A DNA stretch of 64,000 nt from Paenibacillus glucanolyticus NBRC 15330 (GCF_004000885.1 NZ_BIMC01000017.1:59697-123696), one strand, 5' to 3'. Positions 1-8,601 are shown, numbered from the stretch's first letter. The notes: generated from the letters alone by a model not told the origin. Made by a program: numbers and translations.

Positions 1-77
1 AATACGGCGAACCGAAGTGAGGGGATTATGAAGAAGTGAGGATTGTTGACGGTGTTGAGCTCAAGAGGTCATGATAT
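1..77. other. Left edge, tail of an unassignable upstream gene
   Basis: The first bases are open in three forward frames that stop at 16-18, 29-31 and 37-39, so a coding tail entering from the left cannot be assigned to a frame. No terminator hairpin is seen before the next gene, so read-through from the left into the glycosidase gene is possible. Confidence 0.3.
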
Positions 78-91
78 TGATAACGCTTTCC
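78..91 (+). promoter_or_regulatory. Candidate cre (CcpA) site before the GH4 gene
   Basis: TGATAACGCTTTCC matches the catabolite-responsive element consensus TGWAANCGNTNWCA at 12 of 14 positions. It lies 55-68 bases before the glycosidase start, next to a possible -10 (TACAAT, 105-110). This is the usual place for CcpA repression of a sugar gene. CcpA binding is inferred. Confidence 0.5.
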
Positions 92-145
92 TTCGACCGA
101 TTGCTACAATGATTACAAACTCATTTGTAGCTGGGAGAGGATACA

Positions 146-1645
146 ATGTCATTTAAGGTTGCATTTATCGGAGCGGGGAGCATCGGCTTTACGCGGGGAA
201 TTCTGCGTGACCTGATGACTGTGCCGGAATTTCGGAATATCGAAGTGGCTTTCACCGACATCAGTCGGCATAATCTCGATATGGTTACTGAATTGTGCCA
301 GAGAGACATAGACGAGAACGGGTTGTCCATCAGGATTCAGTCCTCCACAGATCGAAGACAAGCCCTGCAGGATGCCAAATATGTCATTTGTACGATTCGC
401 GTTGGCGGCTTGGAAGCATTCCGTACGGACATCGAGATTCCACTGAAATATGGCATCGATCAGTGTGTAGGTGACACGTTGTGTGCAGGCGGCATTATGT
501 ACGGGCAGCGGGGAATTCCAGAGATGCTGGGCATATGCAAGGATATTCGGGAGATGTGTGCACCCGATGCGCTGCTGCTGAATTATTCGAATCCGATGGC
601 GATGCTGACGTGGGCCTGCCATCAGTATGGCGGCGTGCGGACGATTGGTTTATGTCATGGTGTTCAGCATGGGCACCACCAAATCGCAGAGGTGTATGGC
701 TTGAAGAAACAAGACGTTGATATTGTCTGCGCGGGTATTAATCATCAAACCTGGTATATCCAAGCCTCTCATCAAGGCAAGGATTTGACGAGCGGGCTGC
801 TGGAGGCGTTCGAACGGCATCCGGAGTACAGCCAAACAGAGAAGGTACGCATCGATATGCTGCGGCGCTTCGGCTACTACAGTACGGAATCCAATGGCCA
901 TCTCAGCGAATATGTCCCATGGTACCGAAAGCGGCCGGAGGAAATTACGGAGTGGATTGATCTTGGCAGCTGGATTAATGGAGAGACGGGTGGATATTTG
1001 CGCATTTGCACCGAGGGTCGCAGCTGGTTCGAGACCGATTTTCCGAACTGGATGAAGGATCCGGCCATGGTATTTAGGCCCGAACATCGGGGAGAGGAGC
1101 ATGGCTCTTACATCATTGAAGGCTTGGAAACCGGCCGGGTATACCGTGGACACTTTAATGTCGTGAACGAAGGCATTATCTCCAATCTGCCGGATGATGC
1201 GATTATCGAAGCGCCGGGTTACGTAGACCGCAACGGAGTTTCCATGCCGCTGATAGGCGAGCTGCCACTTGGACCGGCGGCTGTGTGCAGCGTGAGTATA
1301 TCGGTTCAGCGATTGGCGGTTGAAGCCGCGGTTCACGGTGACGACCTGCTGCTTCGTCAGGCGTTTATGATGGATCCGTTGATTGGAGCGGTAAACAATC
1401 CGAAGGAAATTTGGCAGCTGGTTGATGAAATGCTGGTTGCTGGTGAAACGTGGCTTCCACAGTATGCGGATTCGATTGCCGCAGCGAAGAAGCGACTTGC
1501 AGCCGGGAACCTGATTCCGACTCTTCAGTATGAAGGTGCCGCCAGACTTAAGGTCAAGACCGTGGAGGAGATGCAGCTCGACCGGGATACGGCCAACAAA
1601 AATGCAGGCGAATCCGATAAAGGGAAAGATCGGGAGAAAGTGTGA
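146..1645 (+). CDS. Glycoside hydrolase family 4, MelA-type alpha-galactosidase
   Basis: A cytoplasmic NAD+- and metal-dependent glycosidase of family GH4, which cleaves by a redox-elimination mechanism. Visible features are the N-terminal Rossmann motif GAGSIGF (residues 9-15), NYSNPMA (146-152), the metal-binding CHGVQ (Cys170, His171) and GINHQTWY with His200. Overall similarity is closest to E. coli MelA (about 450 residues). This protein is 499 residues and carries an extra polar C-terminal tail. The family usually has CHSV here, and CHGV leaves the exact substrate (alpha-galactoside or alpha-galacturonide) open. The GGGAGAGG ribosome site at 133-140 fits the ATG at 146. No transporter is adjacent. 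Confidence 0.85.
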   Translation: MSFKVAFIGAGSIGFTRGILRDLMTVPEFRNIEVAFTDISRHNLDMVTELCQRDIDENGLSIRIQSSTDRRQALQDAKYVICTIRVGGLEAFRTDIEIPLKYGIDQCVGDTLCAGGIMYGQRGIPEMLGICKDIREMCAPDALLLNYSNPMAMLTWACHQYGGVRTIGLCHGVQHGHHQIAEVYGLKKQDVDIVCAGINHQTWYIQASHQGKDLTSGLLEAFERHPEYSQTEKVRIDMLRRFGYYSTESNGHLSEYVPWYRKRPEEITEWIDLGSWINGETGGYLRICTEGRSWFETDFPNWMKDPAMVFRPEHRGEEHGSYIIEGLETGRVYRGHFNVVNEGIISNLPDDAIIEAPGYVDRNGVSMPLIGELPLGPAAVCSVSISVQRLAVEAAVHGDDLLLRQAFMMDPLIGAVNNPKEIWQLVDEMLVAGETWLPQYADSIAAAKKRLAAGNLIPTLQYEGAARLKVKTVEEMQLDRDTANKNAGESDKGKDREKV

Positions 1646-1782
1646 CCGCAACTGCCGCATCCAGCTTAATGTGGTAAATGAACAGCAGACCGCATCGGTG
1701 AACATGTTACTTTAACGAAAGCCATGAAATGAATGCATGTAGTATGTGAGCATCTTGAAATCGACGTGAAGTCAAGCTGAAT

Positions 1783-1859
1783 GATCACCTCTCATAAGGG
1801 CTGAAGCCAAGAAGGATAACGCACATTCGCTTCAGTCGCATAAAGAGAGGTGATCTTTT
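1783..1859 (+). terminator. Long nested hairpin between the GH4 gene and ald
   Basis: A perfect 11-base inverted repeat (GATCACCTCTC at 1783-1793, GAGAGGTGATC at 1845-1855) encloses an inner stem (CTGAAG 1801-1806 with CTTCAG 1830-1835) and is followed by TTTT. It can end transcription of the glycosidase gene. It lies 150 bases before ald, so a role as a leader structure for ald is a weaker alternative. Confidence 0.6.
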
Positions 1860-2011
1860 GTATGCAGCCAGTTATGGATTTGCATATACTGCAGATACAT
1901 AGTAATGAAATCGGATGGACAATCCCTGACCTTAGACAGGTACACAGTTTGGGCAAAAATAGGTACAATGCAATTAGATAGGCAAAGTTGACCACTAAGG
2001 AGGCCATGGGG

Positions 2012-3130
2012 ATGATCATTGGGGTTCCCAAAGAAATCAAAAATAACGAAAGCCGTGTCGGCATGACGCCGGGTACCGTCATCAGTTTTAAAAATGCGGG
2101 GCACGAAGTGCTTGTACAATCTGGGGCTGGTCTTGGCATTGGCTTTACAGATGAAGATTATAGAGCGGCTGGTGCCAAGGTGGTTGCAACGGCTGCAGAT
2201 GCGTGGAAAGCCGAAATGGTTGTGAAGGTAAAGGAACCCCTGCAGGAGGAGTATGATTATTTTCAGGAGGAAATGATCCTGTACACCTATTTGCACCTGG
2301 CTCCCGAGCCCGAGCTGACCAAAGCGCTGGTTGACCGGAAGGTGAGTGCTGTTGCTTACGAAACGATACAGCTGACGGATGGCAGCCTGCCATTGCTTAC
2401 ACCGATGAGCGAAGTGGCGGGAAGAATGTCCATTCAAATCGGTGCCCATTTCCTGGAGAAGGCGCATGGCGGCAAGGGCGTTCTTCTAAGCGGCGTTCCT
2501 GGTGTAGCGCCGGGTAAAGTTGCGGTCATTGGCGGTGGAATCGTTGGCACCAATGCGGCAAGAATTGCTCTGGGTCTTGGCGCGGACGTCAGCATTCTCG
2601 ATATTAATCCGGGGCGGCTGCGTCAGCTGGATGATCTGTTCCAGGGACGGGTCAAAACGATCATGTCTGATCCGTATCACATTGCGGAGACGGTGAAGGC
2701 GGCGGATCTTGTTGTGGGAGCGGTGTTGATCCCCGGTGCCCGGGCTCCGCGCCTCGTAACGGAAGAAATGGTGAAGGAGATGAGCCCGGGATCGGTCATC
2801 GTGGATGTGGCGATTGATCAAGGGGGCTCGATCGAGACGATCGACCGGATTACAACCCATGACAACCCTACCTATGAGAAGCATGGCGTTATTCACTATG
2901 CCGTAGCCAACATGCCGGGCGCAGTAGCCAGAACCTCCACCATGGCATTGACTAATGTAACGGCACCTTATGGTTTGAGAATAGCTAGCAAAGGACTCCG
3001 CTCCGCAGCCCGGTATGATAAAGCACTGGCGAAGGGCATTAATGCCATCGGCGGCAAAGTGACGTATGAGGCGGTTGCGGCAGCGCATGGATACGCATAT
3101 ACAAGCATTGATGATTATTTGCTGGCGTAG
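2012..3130 (+). CDS. ald: Alanine dehydrogenase
   Basis: Catalyses reversible NAD+-dependent oxidative deamination of L-alanine to pyruvate and ammonia, and supports growth on alanine and sporulation in bacilli. The protein is 372 residues, the usual length. It begins with the family signature MIIGVPKEIKNNESRVG. The catalytic pair is present as Lys74 (VVKVKEP) and His95 (YTYLHLAPEP). The NAD-binding motif is VAVIGGGIVG, and VDVAIDQGG carries the conserved Asp. ATG at 2012 is chosen because AAGGAGG (1997-2003) lies 8 bases before it. A TTG at 1988 would extend the frame but lies upstream of this ribosome site. Confidence 0.97.
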   Translation: MIIGVPKEIKNNESRVGMTPGTVISFKNAGHEVLVQSGAGLGIGFTDEDYRAAGAKVVATAADAWKAEMVVKVKEPLQEEYDYFQEEMILYTYLHLAPEPELTKALVDRKVSAVAYETIQLTDGSLPLLTPMSEVAGRMSIQIGAHFLEKAHGGKGVLLSGVPGVAPGKVAVIGGGIVGTNAARIALGLGADVSILDINPGRLRQLDDLFQGRVKTIMSDPYHIAETVKAADLVVGAVLIPGARAPRLVTEEMVKEMSPGSVIVDVAIDQGGSIETIDRITTHDNPTYEKHGVIHYAVANMPGAVARTSTMALTNVTAPYGLRIASKGLRSAARYDKALAKGINAIGGKVTYEAVAAAHGYAYTSIDDYLLA

Positions 3131-3153
3131 AGGCAGCATCTGAGCTTAAATAG

Positions 3154-3253
3154 AAAAGAGCCATCTTTCAATCGGACACGAGACCAGGTTTACGGCGTAA
3201 ACCTGGTGACGGAATCAGCTTCCGGCGTGAGCCTATTTGAAAGATGGCTTTTT
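3154..3253. terminator. Branched bidirectional terminator after ald
   Basis: A perfect 13-base outer stem (AGCCATCTTTCAA 3159-3171 with TTGAAAGATGGCT 3237-3249) is flanked by A-rich and T-rich ends. Inside it sits a second perfect 11-base hairpin (ACCAGGTTTAC 3183-3193 with GTAAACCTGGT 3197-3207). It can serve both ald and the convergent pseudouridine synthase gene. Confidence 0.85.
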
Positions 3254-3297
3254 GGTTTGACGTTCAGAAGCACCAAGAAATCAGCCAGCATAACATT

Positions 3298-3990
3298 CTA
3301 GTTCAGCATGAACAGCAGTTTATGGAGCTCCCTTTCCTCCAAATGCCGCCACTTCCCCCGTTCCAATTGATCCAGCGTAATATTCATAATTCGGATGCGC
3401 TCCAGCTTCAGCACTCTATACCCCAGGGCCTTACACATTCTGCGGATTTGCAGATTAAGGCCCTGGGTCAAAATAATGCGGAATACCGCTTCGCTTTGCC
3501 TGAAAACCTCGCATGGCTTGGTTACTACGTCCAGGATTTCAACGCCTTGAGACATCCTCCGCATAAATTCATCCGTAACGGGTCTGTCGACGGTTACCAC
3601 ATATTCTTTCTCATGATCATGCTCCGAGCGCATCATTTTGTTCACGATGTCTCCATCGTTCGTGAGCAGAATCAAGCCTTCAGATGCTTTATCCAGCCTG
3701 CCGATGGCAAATATACGCGATGGGTAATTCACATAGCGAATGATGTTTCCTTCCACCTCATCCGCTGCCGTGCAGACGATGCCAATCGGTTTATTCAGGG
3801 CCAGGTATACAGGCTCACTATCGTTATGAGGAATCTCCTGCCCATCGATGAGCACGATATCCTCGGGCTCAACCTCAGCCCCTTTTTCGCATACCTTGCC
3901 GTTGATCGTAATGCGCCCGGCTGCAATTAAGCGGTTGGTCTCCCTGCGCGAGCAAAATCCCGTTTGACTGATATATTTGTTAATCCTCAT
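3298..3990 (-). CDS. RsuA/RluF-family 23S/16S rRNA pseudouridine synthase
   Basis: Isomerises a uridine in ribosomal RNA to pseudouridine. The 230-residue protein has an N-terminal S4 RNA-binding domain (MRINKYISQTGFCSRRE) followed by the catalytic domain. That domain carries the family signature GRLDKASEGL, whose Asp is the catalytic residue, and a conserved QIRRM motif near the end. It resembles E. coli RluF in size and order, but the exact target base cannot be read from sequence. The frame extends upstream to 4107. The ATG at 3990 is preferred because homologous proteins begin at this S4 segment, although its ribosome site (GGTGG) is modest. Confidence 0.85.
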   Translation of the reverse strand: MRINKYISQTGFCSRRETNRLIAAGRITINGKVCEKGAEVEPEDIVLIDGQEIPHNDSEPVYLALNKPIGIVCTAADEVEGNIIRYVNYPSRIFAIGRLDKASEGLILLTNDGDIVNKMMRSEHDHEKEYVVTVDRPVTDEFMRRMSQGVEILDVVTKPCEVFRQSEAVFRIILTQGLNLQIRRMCKALGYRVLKLERIRIMNITLDQLERGKWRHLEERELHKLLFMLN

Positions 3991-4137
3991 GCTCCACCAC
4001 TTCTTATATATATTTAGTGCCGCTCCGATATGCTGCAAGTTAGCCATGGCTGGCTGGTAAGGAGCTTGGCGTAGATTGAAATAAAATGAGGAAGCCGTTC
4101 GAGGCATGCAGTGGTTGTGTCATCGGGCTGACGACAT

Positions 4138-4698
4138 TTAGTAATAATCCTGCGACGAATTCTCTTCGTCGGCAACGGCCTGTATTTCCTCTGACCCGAT
4201 GCTGATGAAGCGGTAGCCGTCTGCGGCCTGTTTCTTTAATGCGCGCTCTTTAATGAATTTGGGGCTGGCTTCACCGTTATCTTCGTCGTACACGAGCAGA
4301 ATGCCATCGGTTTTACGGAGGAGGAGATCGTCTCTGGCCGTAAATTGCCAAGGTCCCTGATAGCTGTTCTTGCTGACAGGCGCATAGAAGTCTACCCCCT
4401 TCATCACTTCCTGGAAGTAGGCCTTCTTGTCGTCATTCCACTGTTCCTCGGGATTCTGATAGGCCGTCAGAATGGAGCATCTAAGCTGAGGATATTCGGC
4501 TTTTAGTTCAATGGCAGCTTCAATGGCCCACAGGTCTACGCCATATTGACCAGGGGTGATGACCCACTGTAATCCCTCCTCGAGCAGTGGAATCAAGCGG
4601 CTGGCAATCGCTTTGCGGATATAGGGGATGCCCTGGTGTTTGTTATTGTAAATACCGAGCTCATGAGCTCGATAGCCGGTAACCAAAATGTTTTCCAT
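4138..4698 (-). CDS. YpsA-like SLOG-superfamily protein (DUF1273)
   Basis: A 186-residue cytoplasmic protein with the Rossmann-like SLOG fold, thought to bind a nucleotide or similar ligand. The start MENILVTGYRAHELGIY, the central WVITPGQYGVDLWAIEAA and the KTDGILLVYDEDNGEASPKF segment are typical of B. subtilis YpsA (GpsB-linked, affects cell division). The biochemical role in this family is not settled. AAGGAGCG lies 8 bases before the ATG. It follows the convergent region around ald and precedes the pseudouridine synthase gene on the same strand. Confidence 0.85.
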   Translation of the reverse strand: MENILVTGYRAHELGIYNNKHQGIPYIRKAIASRLIPLLEEGLQWVITPGQYGVDLWAIEAAIELKAEYPQLRCSILTAYQNPEEQWNDDKKAYFQEVMKGVDFYAPVSKNSYQGPWQFTARDDLLLRKTDGILLVYDEDNGEASPKFIKERALKKQAADGYRFISIGSEEIQAVADEENSSQDYY

Positions 4699-4822
4699 CG
4701 AGCACGCTCCTTGATGAGAATAGGTTTAGTGTAACTTTTTCGAATATTTTGATCAACACATGTTACATATTGTATAAATTTGGGTAAGTACACGGGAATA
4801 CATATTTTAGGAGGATAATCGA

Positions 4823-5701
4823 TTGAAAAAATGGACAGCCGTATTACTTGGAGCAATTTTGATGATGAGCATTGCCGCATGCGGCAATGACAGCAAAGCC
4901 GGGGATGATGCCGCAGCACCGCCAACTACCGGACAAGAGACTACGACCCCGGCCGAAACGCCGCCGGTTGCAGAAGAACCGCAGGAGGAAGCCGCCCCGA
5001 CGGCAGAAGAACTTCTTCAGAAATCAGCGGAAGCTTCTCAGAACTTGAAGAGTTTTGCCATGAAGGCCGATATAAAACAGCACATTGTTATTGAGGGTGC
5101 CGAGAAGCAGGAGCAGAATGTCGATATGTCACTCGATTCGGAAATTACGCTGGAGCCGATGGAGATGATGCAGAACATCGCGATGGATTCCCCGGATGGC
5201 AAGGTCGAGATGAAGCAGTATATTACGGAAGACGGCATATACATGCATATGGACGGACAATGGATGCAGGTTCCGGCGGAGTCCGAGAAGGAAATCCGGG
5301 ACAGCCTGGACATGGCGAATGCAAGTCCGGAGCAGCAGTTGGAGCAGTTTAAGGCGATAGCCAAGGATTTTACAGTGACGGAAGAAGGGGACGTATATGT
5401 CCTGAAGGCTAATGTATCCGGGGATAACCTGAAGGAACTTGCCAAGACGATGATGAATCAAGCTGGCAACGATCCGCAGATGGAAGCGATGATGGATCAG
5501 ATGGATATCAAGAGCATCAGCATTGTATATGGCGTACAGAAGGAGACGTATCTGCCGGCGACGACCGATATGGACATGGTCATGGAGATGGCAGCAGAGG
5601 GCGATAAGGTAACGCTTGACATGAAAATGAAGAGCGCATACTCCAAGCATGATGAGATCAGCAAAATCGAGGTTCCCAAGGAAGCCTTGAACGCCACATA
5701 A
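4823..5701 (+). CDS. Lipoprotein, DUF6612/LppX-like
   Basis: A 292-residue predicted surface lipoprotein. It has a short signal peptide ending in the lipobox SIAAC (Cys20), then an acidic, Thr/Pro/Glu-rich linker (about residues 25-60). The remaining domain begins LLQKSAEASQNLKSFAMKAD, a pattern seen in DUF6612-type lipoproteins that fold like LolA/LppX lipid carriers. Several DMxM-type stretches make it Met- and acid-rich. The start is TTG at 4823, with AGGAGG (4809-4814) at the right distance. No partner gene is adjacent. Ligand and role are unknown. Confidence 0.75.
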   Translation: MKKWTAVLLGAILMMSIAACGNDSKAGDDAAAPPTTGQETTTPAETPPVAEEPQEEAAPTAEELLQKSAEASQNLKSFAMKADIKQHIVIEGAEKQEQNVDMSLDSEITLEPMEMMQNIAMDSPDGKVEMKQYITEDGIYMHMDGQWMQVPAESEKEIRDSLDMANASPEQQLEQFKAIAKDFTVTEEGDVYVLKANVSGDNLKELAKTMMNQAGNDPQMEAMMDQMDIKSISIVYGVQKETYLPATTDMDMVMEMAAEGDKVTLDMKMKSAYSKHDEISKIEVPKEALNAT

Positions 5702-5756
5702 TGTCGCTAACGGCTATTGAACAAGCGGAATATGAGATCATCATTTCTTCTTCACG

Positions 5757-5808
5757 AAAAAAGCTGCTCCGGTATTGCAGATGTTCTGCAGAACCGTGGC
5801 AGCCTTTT
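5757..5808. terminator. Bidirectional terminator
   Basis: AAAAAAGCTGC (5757-5767) and GGCAGCCTTTTT (5798-5809) form the outer stem. A small inner palindromic stem (TGCAG/CTGCAG, about 5776-5791) sits inside. It lies between the lipoprotein gene and the convergent DUF4871 gene. Confidence 0.7.
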
Positions 5809-5844
5809 TCATGAGGAGCCCCCCGTATGAATGGATGGAGGGGG

Positions 5845-6819
5845 TTATGGCGAATCGACCTCAACGATGACACTGCCGAACAATTGACCGTTAATGGAGG
5901 CCATAATTCTCCACTGCCCTGCCGAAGGCAGCGACATGGTGGTGGGTATGGCAGCATCGGCACCATTATGTTTTCCGGGTCTCAAGGTCGTCTCAAAAAC
6001 ATCGATGATCTTGCTCGTGTTTCTTTTTACTGCCGTAATGTGCAGGTCCCCCGTCAATTCTTCGCTGCGTCCCCAGAAGTGCCACATGTATTTATTCGGC
6101 TGACCTGCGATAAACCCCGGATTGATAAAGCCCAGGCGCCCTTCCACGCCGGTCATGTCATACACGCCGGATTTGAAGCTTGGACTTGGTTCCCAGCTGC
6201 TGTCAGGCACATGAATCACGATATCGCCGTATGGTTCATCATCCACCATTACATTGAATTTCCATAAACCGGAGAGCGGCATGCCAAAGCGGGAAGACAC
6301 CCGGGTAAAGTCATTGTAAGCCATATCGGAGGTAATCTCCGTTTCGGTCAGCTCTTCGAGCGTTGTCCCTGTATCCCGGTGAATGGCCGATATGCGGATA
6401 TGTTGACCCTCCAGCTCTTGTATCGGGGTGAACAAATTCCACCAGGCACCGGCTGGAGCGCCTGCGGCAAAATCTCCGCCCGGAATCGCCTGAAGTTTAT
6501 CTACCCCGTTCTCGGCATATACGTTGTGTGGAGTCCATTCAGCCGAACCCCCTAAACCTTTGATCGGGATAAGCTGTTGAAGGGCAGGAGATTCGCGCAA
6601 CCCCCAAACCGCAGCGATCAGAAGCAGGGTAAGAACACTTGCTGCCATGAAACGCGAACGGGCAGGGGACCTCCGCATGGTTCGGTCCTTCATTAATGAG
6701 CTGCTGCCAGCGCTGTTTAACACACGGGATTTCATGCTGCTGGTGAACATCGGCTCATTAAAGGGAGAGGAACCGAGTTCCTGCATCCAGTCCGGCTGCT
6801 GTTCTTGTTCAGTCTTCAT
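5845..6819 (-). CDS. Single-pass membrane protein with DUF4871, likely anti-sigma partner
   Basis: A 324-residue protein with a polar N-terminal region of about 55 residues, one membrane segment (about residues 58-77) and a large extracytoplasmic part. The last third matches the DUF4871 pattern (SPSFKSGVYDMTG, NKYMWHFWG). The preceding 100 residues look like a diverged copy of the same beta unit (WWNLF..ELEGQHIRISAIHRDTG). The ATG at 6819 has AAAGGAGAGG upstream and overlaps the sigma-factor stop as ATGA, so the two are translationally coupled. The position right after an ECF sigma gene and the topology suggest it senses an envelope signal and restrains that sigma. No classical zinc anti-sigma motif is present. 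Confidence 0.75.
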   Translation of the reverse strand: MKTEQEQQPDWMQELGSSPFNEPMFTSSMKSRVLNSAGSSSLMKDRTMRRSPARSRFMAASVLTLLLIAAVWGLRESPALQQLIPIKGLGGSAEWTPHNVYAENGVDKLQAIPGGDFAAGAPAGAWWNLFTPIQELEGQHIRISAIHRDTGTTLEELTETEITSDMAYNDFTRVSSRFGMPLSGLWKFNVMVDDEPYGDIVIHVPDSSWEPSPSFKSGVYDMTGVEGRLGFINPGFIAGQPNKYMWHFWGRSEELTGDLHITAVKRNTSKIIDVFETTLRPGKHNGADAAIPTTMSLPSAGQWRIMASINGQLFGSVIVEVDSP

Positions 6820-7358
6820 TGGACATCCTCTCCTTTCAGCATCTTTTCCATTCGGGTGCGCGCCCGGTGTAGTCTGGATTTGATCGTGCCTTCGGAAATT
6901 CCGAGCAGTTCGGCCATCTCTTTTCGCGGCAGCCGGTAGTGGGATTCGAGAATGAGCACTTCCCGGTATTTCGGAGGCAGCTCCATGACGAATTTCCATA
7001 TCTGCGAGACTGCGGCAGCGTCCATGAATTCTTTTTCCGCGGAAGGTCCGGTTTGCTTGGGGGTTATCCAGCCGGTTAAGGACACCCTGGTCATAAAAGA
7101 AGACTTGAGATAATTCAAGGATAGGTTGCGGGTGATGGTCAGGAGCCAGGTCTTCACAGAGCTTCTGCCCTGAAAATCATTCCAATGCTGAAAGGCCCTC
7201 AGGAACACGTCCTGACTGATATCATCAGCCGCTTCTTTCTGTTTCGTCAGGAAGAATGCATAGTTCCACACGTCCTGGCCGAAGGATTCCATCAAGCCGT
7301 TTAGCACAGAGCCCGGATCGTTCACGGCTACCATTTGTTTCAGGTACTCCAATAGCAT
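6816..7358 (-). CDS. ECF-type RNA polymerase sigma factor
   Basis: A 180-residue extracytoplasmic-function sigma factor. Region 2 is DDISQDVFLRAFQHWNDFQGRSSVKTWL (split here only by eye). Region 4 includes LPPKYREVLILESHYRLPRKEMAELLGISEGTIKSRLHRAR. It would direct RNA polymerase to envelope-stress type promoters and is coupled to the DUF4871 membrane protein. The frame opens with GTG at 7361 and ATG at 7358. If the ECF-like promoter at 7371-7398 is used, the leader before these starts is only a few bases, so an ATG at 7334 (MVAVNDPGS, weak GGAG upstream) is a real alternative. Confidence 0.93.
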   Translation of the reverse strand: MLLEYLKQMVAVNDPGSVLNGLMESFGQDVWNYAFFLTKQKEAADDISQDVFLRAFQHWNDFQGRSSVKTWLLTITRNLSLNYLKSSFMTRVSLTGWITPKQTGPSAEKEFMDAAAVSQIWKFVMELPPKYREVLILESHYRLPRKEMAELLGISEGTIKSRLHRARTRMEKMLKGEDVQ

Positions 7359-7370
7359 CACCTCATTTTA

Positions 7371-7398
7371 TTAGACAATGAAAAAACTTCTCGGTTCC
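7371..7398 (-). promoter_or_regulatory. Candidate ECF promoter for the sigma-factor operon
   Basis: On the minus strand GGAACC (7393-7398) and GTCTAA (7371-7376) are separated by exactly 16 bases. The AAC-containing -35 and GTC-type -10 are characteristic of ECF sigma promoters. It points at the sigma gene itself, which suggests autoregulation. Confidence 0.55.
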
Positions 7399-7417
7399 CG
7401 AATTTCATTGGGGAAAT

Positions 7418-7446
7418 TGAAACAATTTAACAGATGAATCGTTTAA
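7418..7446 (+). promoter_or_regulatory. Candidate ECF (sigma-W-like) promoter, divergent
   Basis: TGAAAC (7418-7423), a 16-base spacer and CGTTTA (7440-7445) closely match the sigma-W class pattern TGAAAC-N16-CGTA. It points to the gene at 7498. The -10 sits in a perfect palindrome CGTTTAAACG (7440-7449). Confidence 0.5.
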
Positions 7447-7497
7447 ACGGGTAACAGATGTGCATGGCGTGCAGGAATTAAGGAAGGAGACAGGCGT

Positions 7498-7998
7498 ATG
7501 AGTATATATTTTAAGGATAACTTTTTTAACGCAGGTAGAACAGATATGATGGACAGGGACGGCAGCATCATCGGGAGTCTGGATTTGAAGAGTGCTTTCG
7601 GCTCCTCCCTGGATGTGTATAATGCTTCAGGAGATCATGTATGCAGCGGGTCATTTCGTTTCTTCTCTAACAAATGGAACATTGCTGACGGGCACGGGGA
7701 AGAGCTGGGCATGCTGCGTATGCGGATGAGTTTTTTTACGAAGAAATTTGAATATGACGCGGGACCGCGCGGTGTCTATGAGATCACGTCACCGGCCTAC
7801 TCGAACGAATATGAAATTGCGGATACCGCTGGGAGAGGAATAGCCCGGTTTTCCCGTATTAGCGGATGGCTTCAGCCTGGTGCGTTCGAGCTGCAGAATG
7901 ACAGCGAAACTCTGGGGGACTGGGAACTTGCTGCCCTGGTCATGGGCATTCACCAAATACGCAAGCGCAACAACCATGCCGCCTCAAGCTCCCATTAA
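7498..7998 (+). CDS. Unknown protein, possible LURP-one/tubby-like beta barrel
   Basis: A 166-residue soluble protein without signal peptide or membrane segment. Repeating beta-strand patterns with alternating hydrophobic residues (DRDGSIIGSLDLKSAFGSSL, YEIADTAGRGIARFSR) and the length resemble LURP-one/tubby C-terminal-like proteins of Firmicutes, but this is only fold-level resemblance. GGAGA precedes the ATG. It is divergent from the ECF sigma gene and has a sigma-W-like promoter, so it may belong to that regulon. Confidence 0.6.
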   Translation: MSIYFKDNFFNAGRTDMMDRDGSIIGSLDLKSAFGSSLDVYNASGDHVCSGSFRFFSNKWNIADGHGEELGMLRMRMSFFTKKFEYDAGPRGVYEITSPAYSNEYEIADTAGRGIARFSRISGWLQPGAFELQNDSETLGDWELAALVMGIHQIRKRNNHAASSSH

Positions 7999-8052
7999 AG
8001 GTCGTCATCGTCCGCAGCGTATCGGCTAGAGGTAACGATAGGAGGAGTCATA

Positions 8053-8568
8053 ATGAACGAAGTCAGCGACCATCTGGACTATGGATTAACCCTGGTGTTT
8101 ATCGGTTTTAACCCCAGCCTGCGATCAGGTGAAGTTGGGCATCACTATGCAAACCCGCGCAACAATTTTTGGAGGATTCTGCATAAGTCCGGCTTGACCC
8201 CGCGTTTATATGAAGCGTCAGAGGATGGGGAACTGCTGAAATTAGGATACGGGTTTACGAATATTGTGGCCAGACCCACACGAGGCGCTGAAGATATTAC
8301 CCGAGACGAGTACAGGCTCGGAAGAGAGACGCTGCGGGAGAAGCTGGCGGAATACAGACCGGAGGTGGCCTGCTTTGTCGGCAAAGGGGTATATACTGAA
8401 TTCAGCGGCAGCTCACGGGTGGATTGGGGACTCCAGCCAAACTCGGTTGTCGACGGCATTCATGAGTTCGTGGCCCCTTCCTCCAGCGGACTTGTGAGAA
8501 TGCCCATGGATGAGATTATCGGGATTTACCGGCAATTGAATGATTACATATCCAAGGAGGAGTTCTAG
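8053..8568 (+). CDS. mug: G/U mismatch-specific uracil-DNA glycosylase, Mug/TDG family
   Basis: Removes uracil or ethenocytosine from mismatched DNA in base excision repair. The 171-residue protein (E. coli Mug is 168) carries the family-2 motif GFNPSLRSGEVGHHYANPRNNFW, shown here in two parts: GFNPSLRS (catalytic Asn) and GHHYANPRNNFWRILH. The second motif region is PSSSGLVRMP, in place of the usual N-P-S-G-L. AGGAGGAGTC precedes the ATG. It stands alone before a strong bidirectional terminator. Confidence 0.88.
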   Translation: MNEVSDHLDYGLTLVFIGFNPSLRSGEVGHHYANPRNNFWRILHKSGLTPRLYEASEDGELLKLGYGFTNIVARPTRGAEDITRDEYRLGRETLREKLAEYRPEVACFVGKGVYTEFSGSSRVDWGLQPNSVVDGIHEFVAPSSSGLVRMPMDEIIGIYRQLNDYISKEEF

Positions 8569-8601
8569 CACAATTTGTCCGTGAGGTCATGTATTGGGAA
8601 A

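Noticed and set aside
650..1705. 351-codon minus-strand open frame opposite the GH4 gene
   Set aside because: It lies fully antisense to a well-recognised glycosidase, has no ribosome site and no domain, and its Arg/His-rich composition is typical of a shadow frame.
3244..3930. 228-codon plus-strand frame opposite the pseudouridine synthase gene
   Set aside because: Antisense to a gene with S4 and catalytic motifs; no ribosome site or domain.
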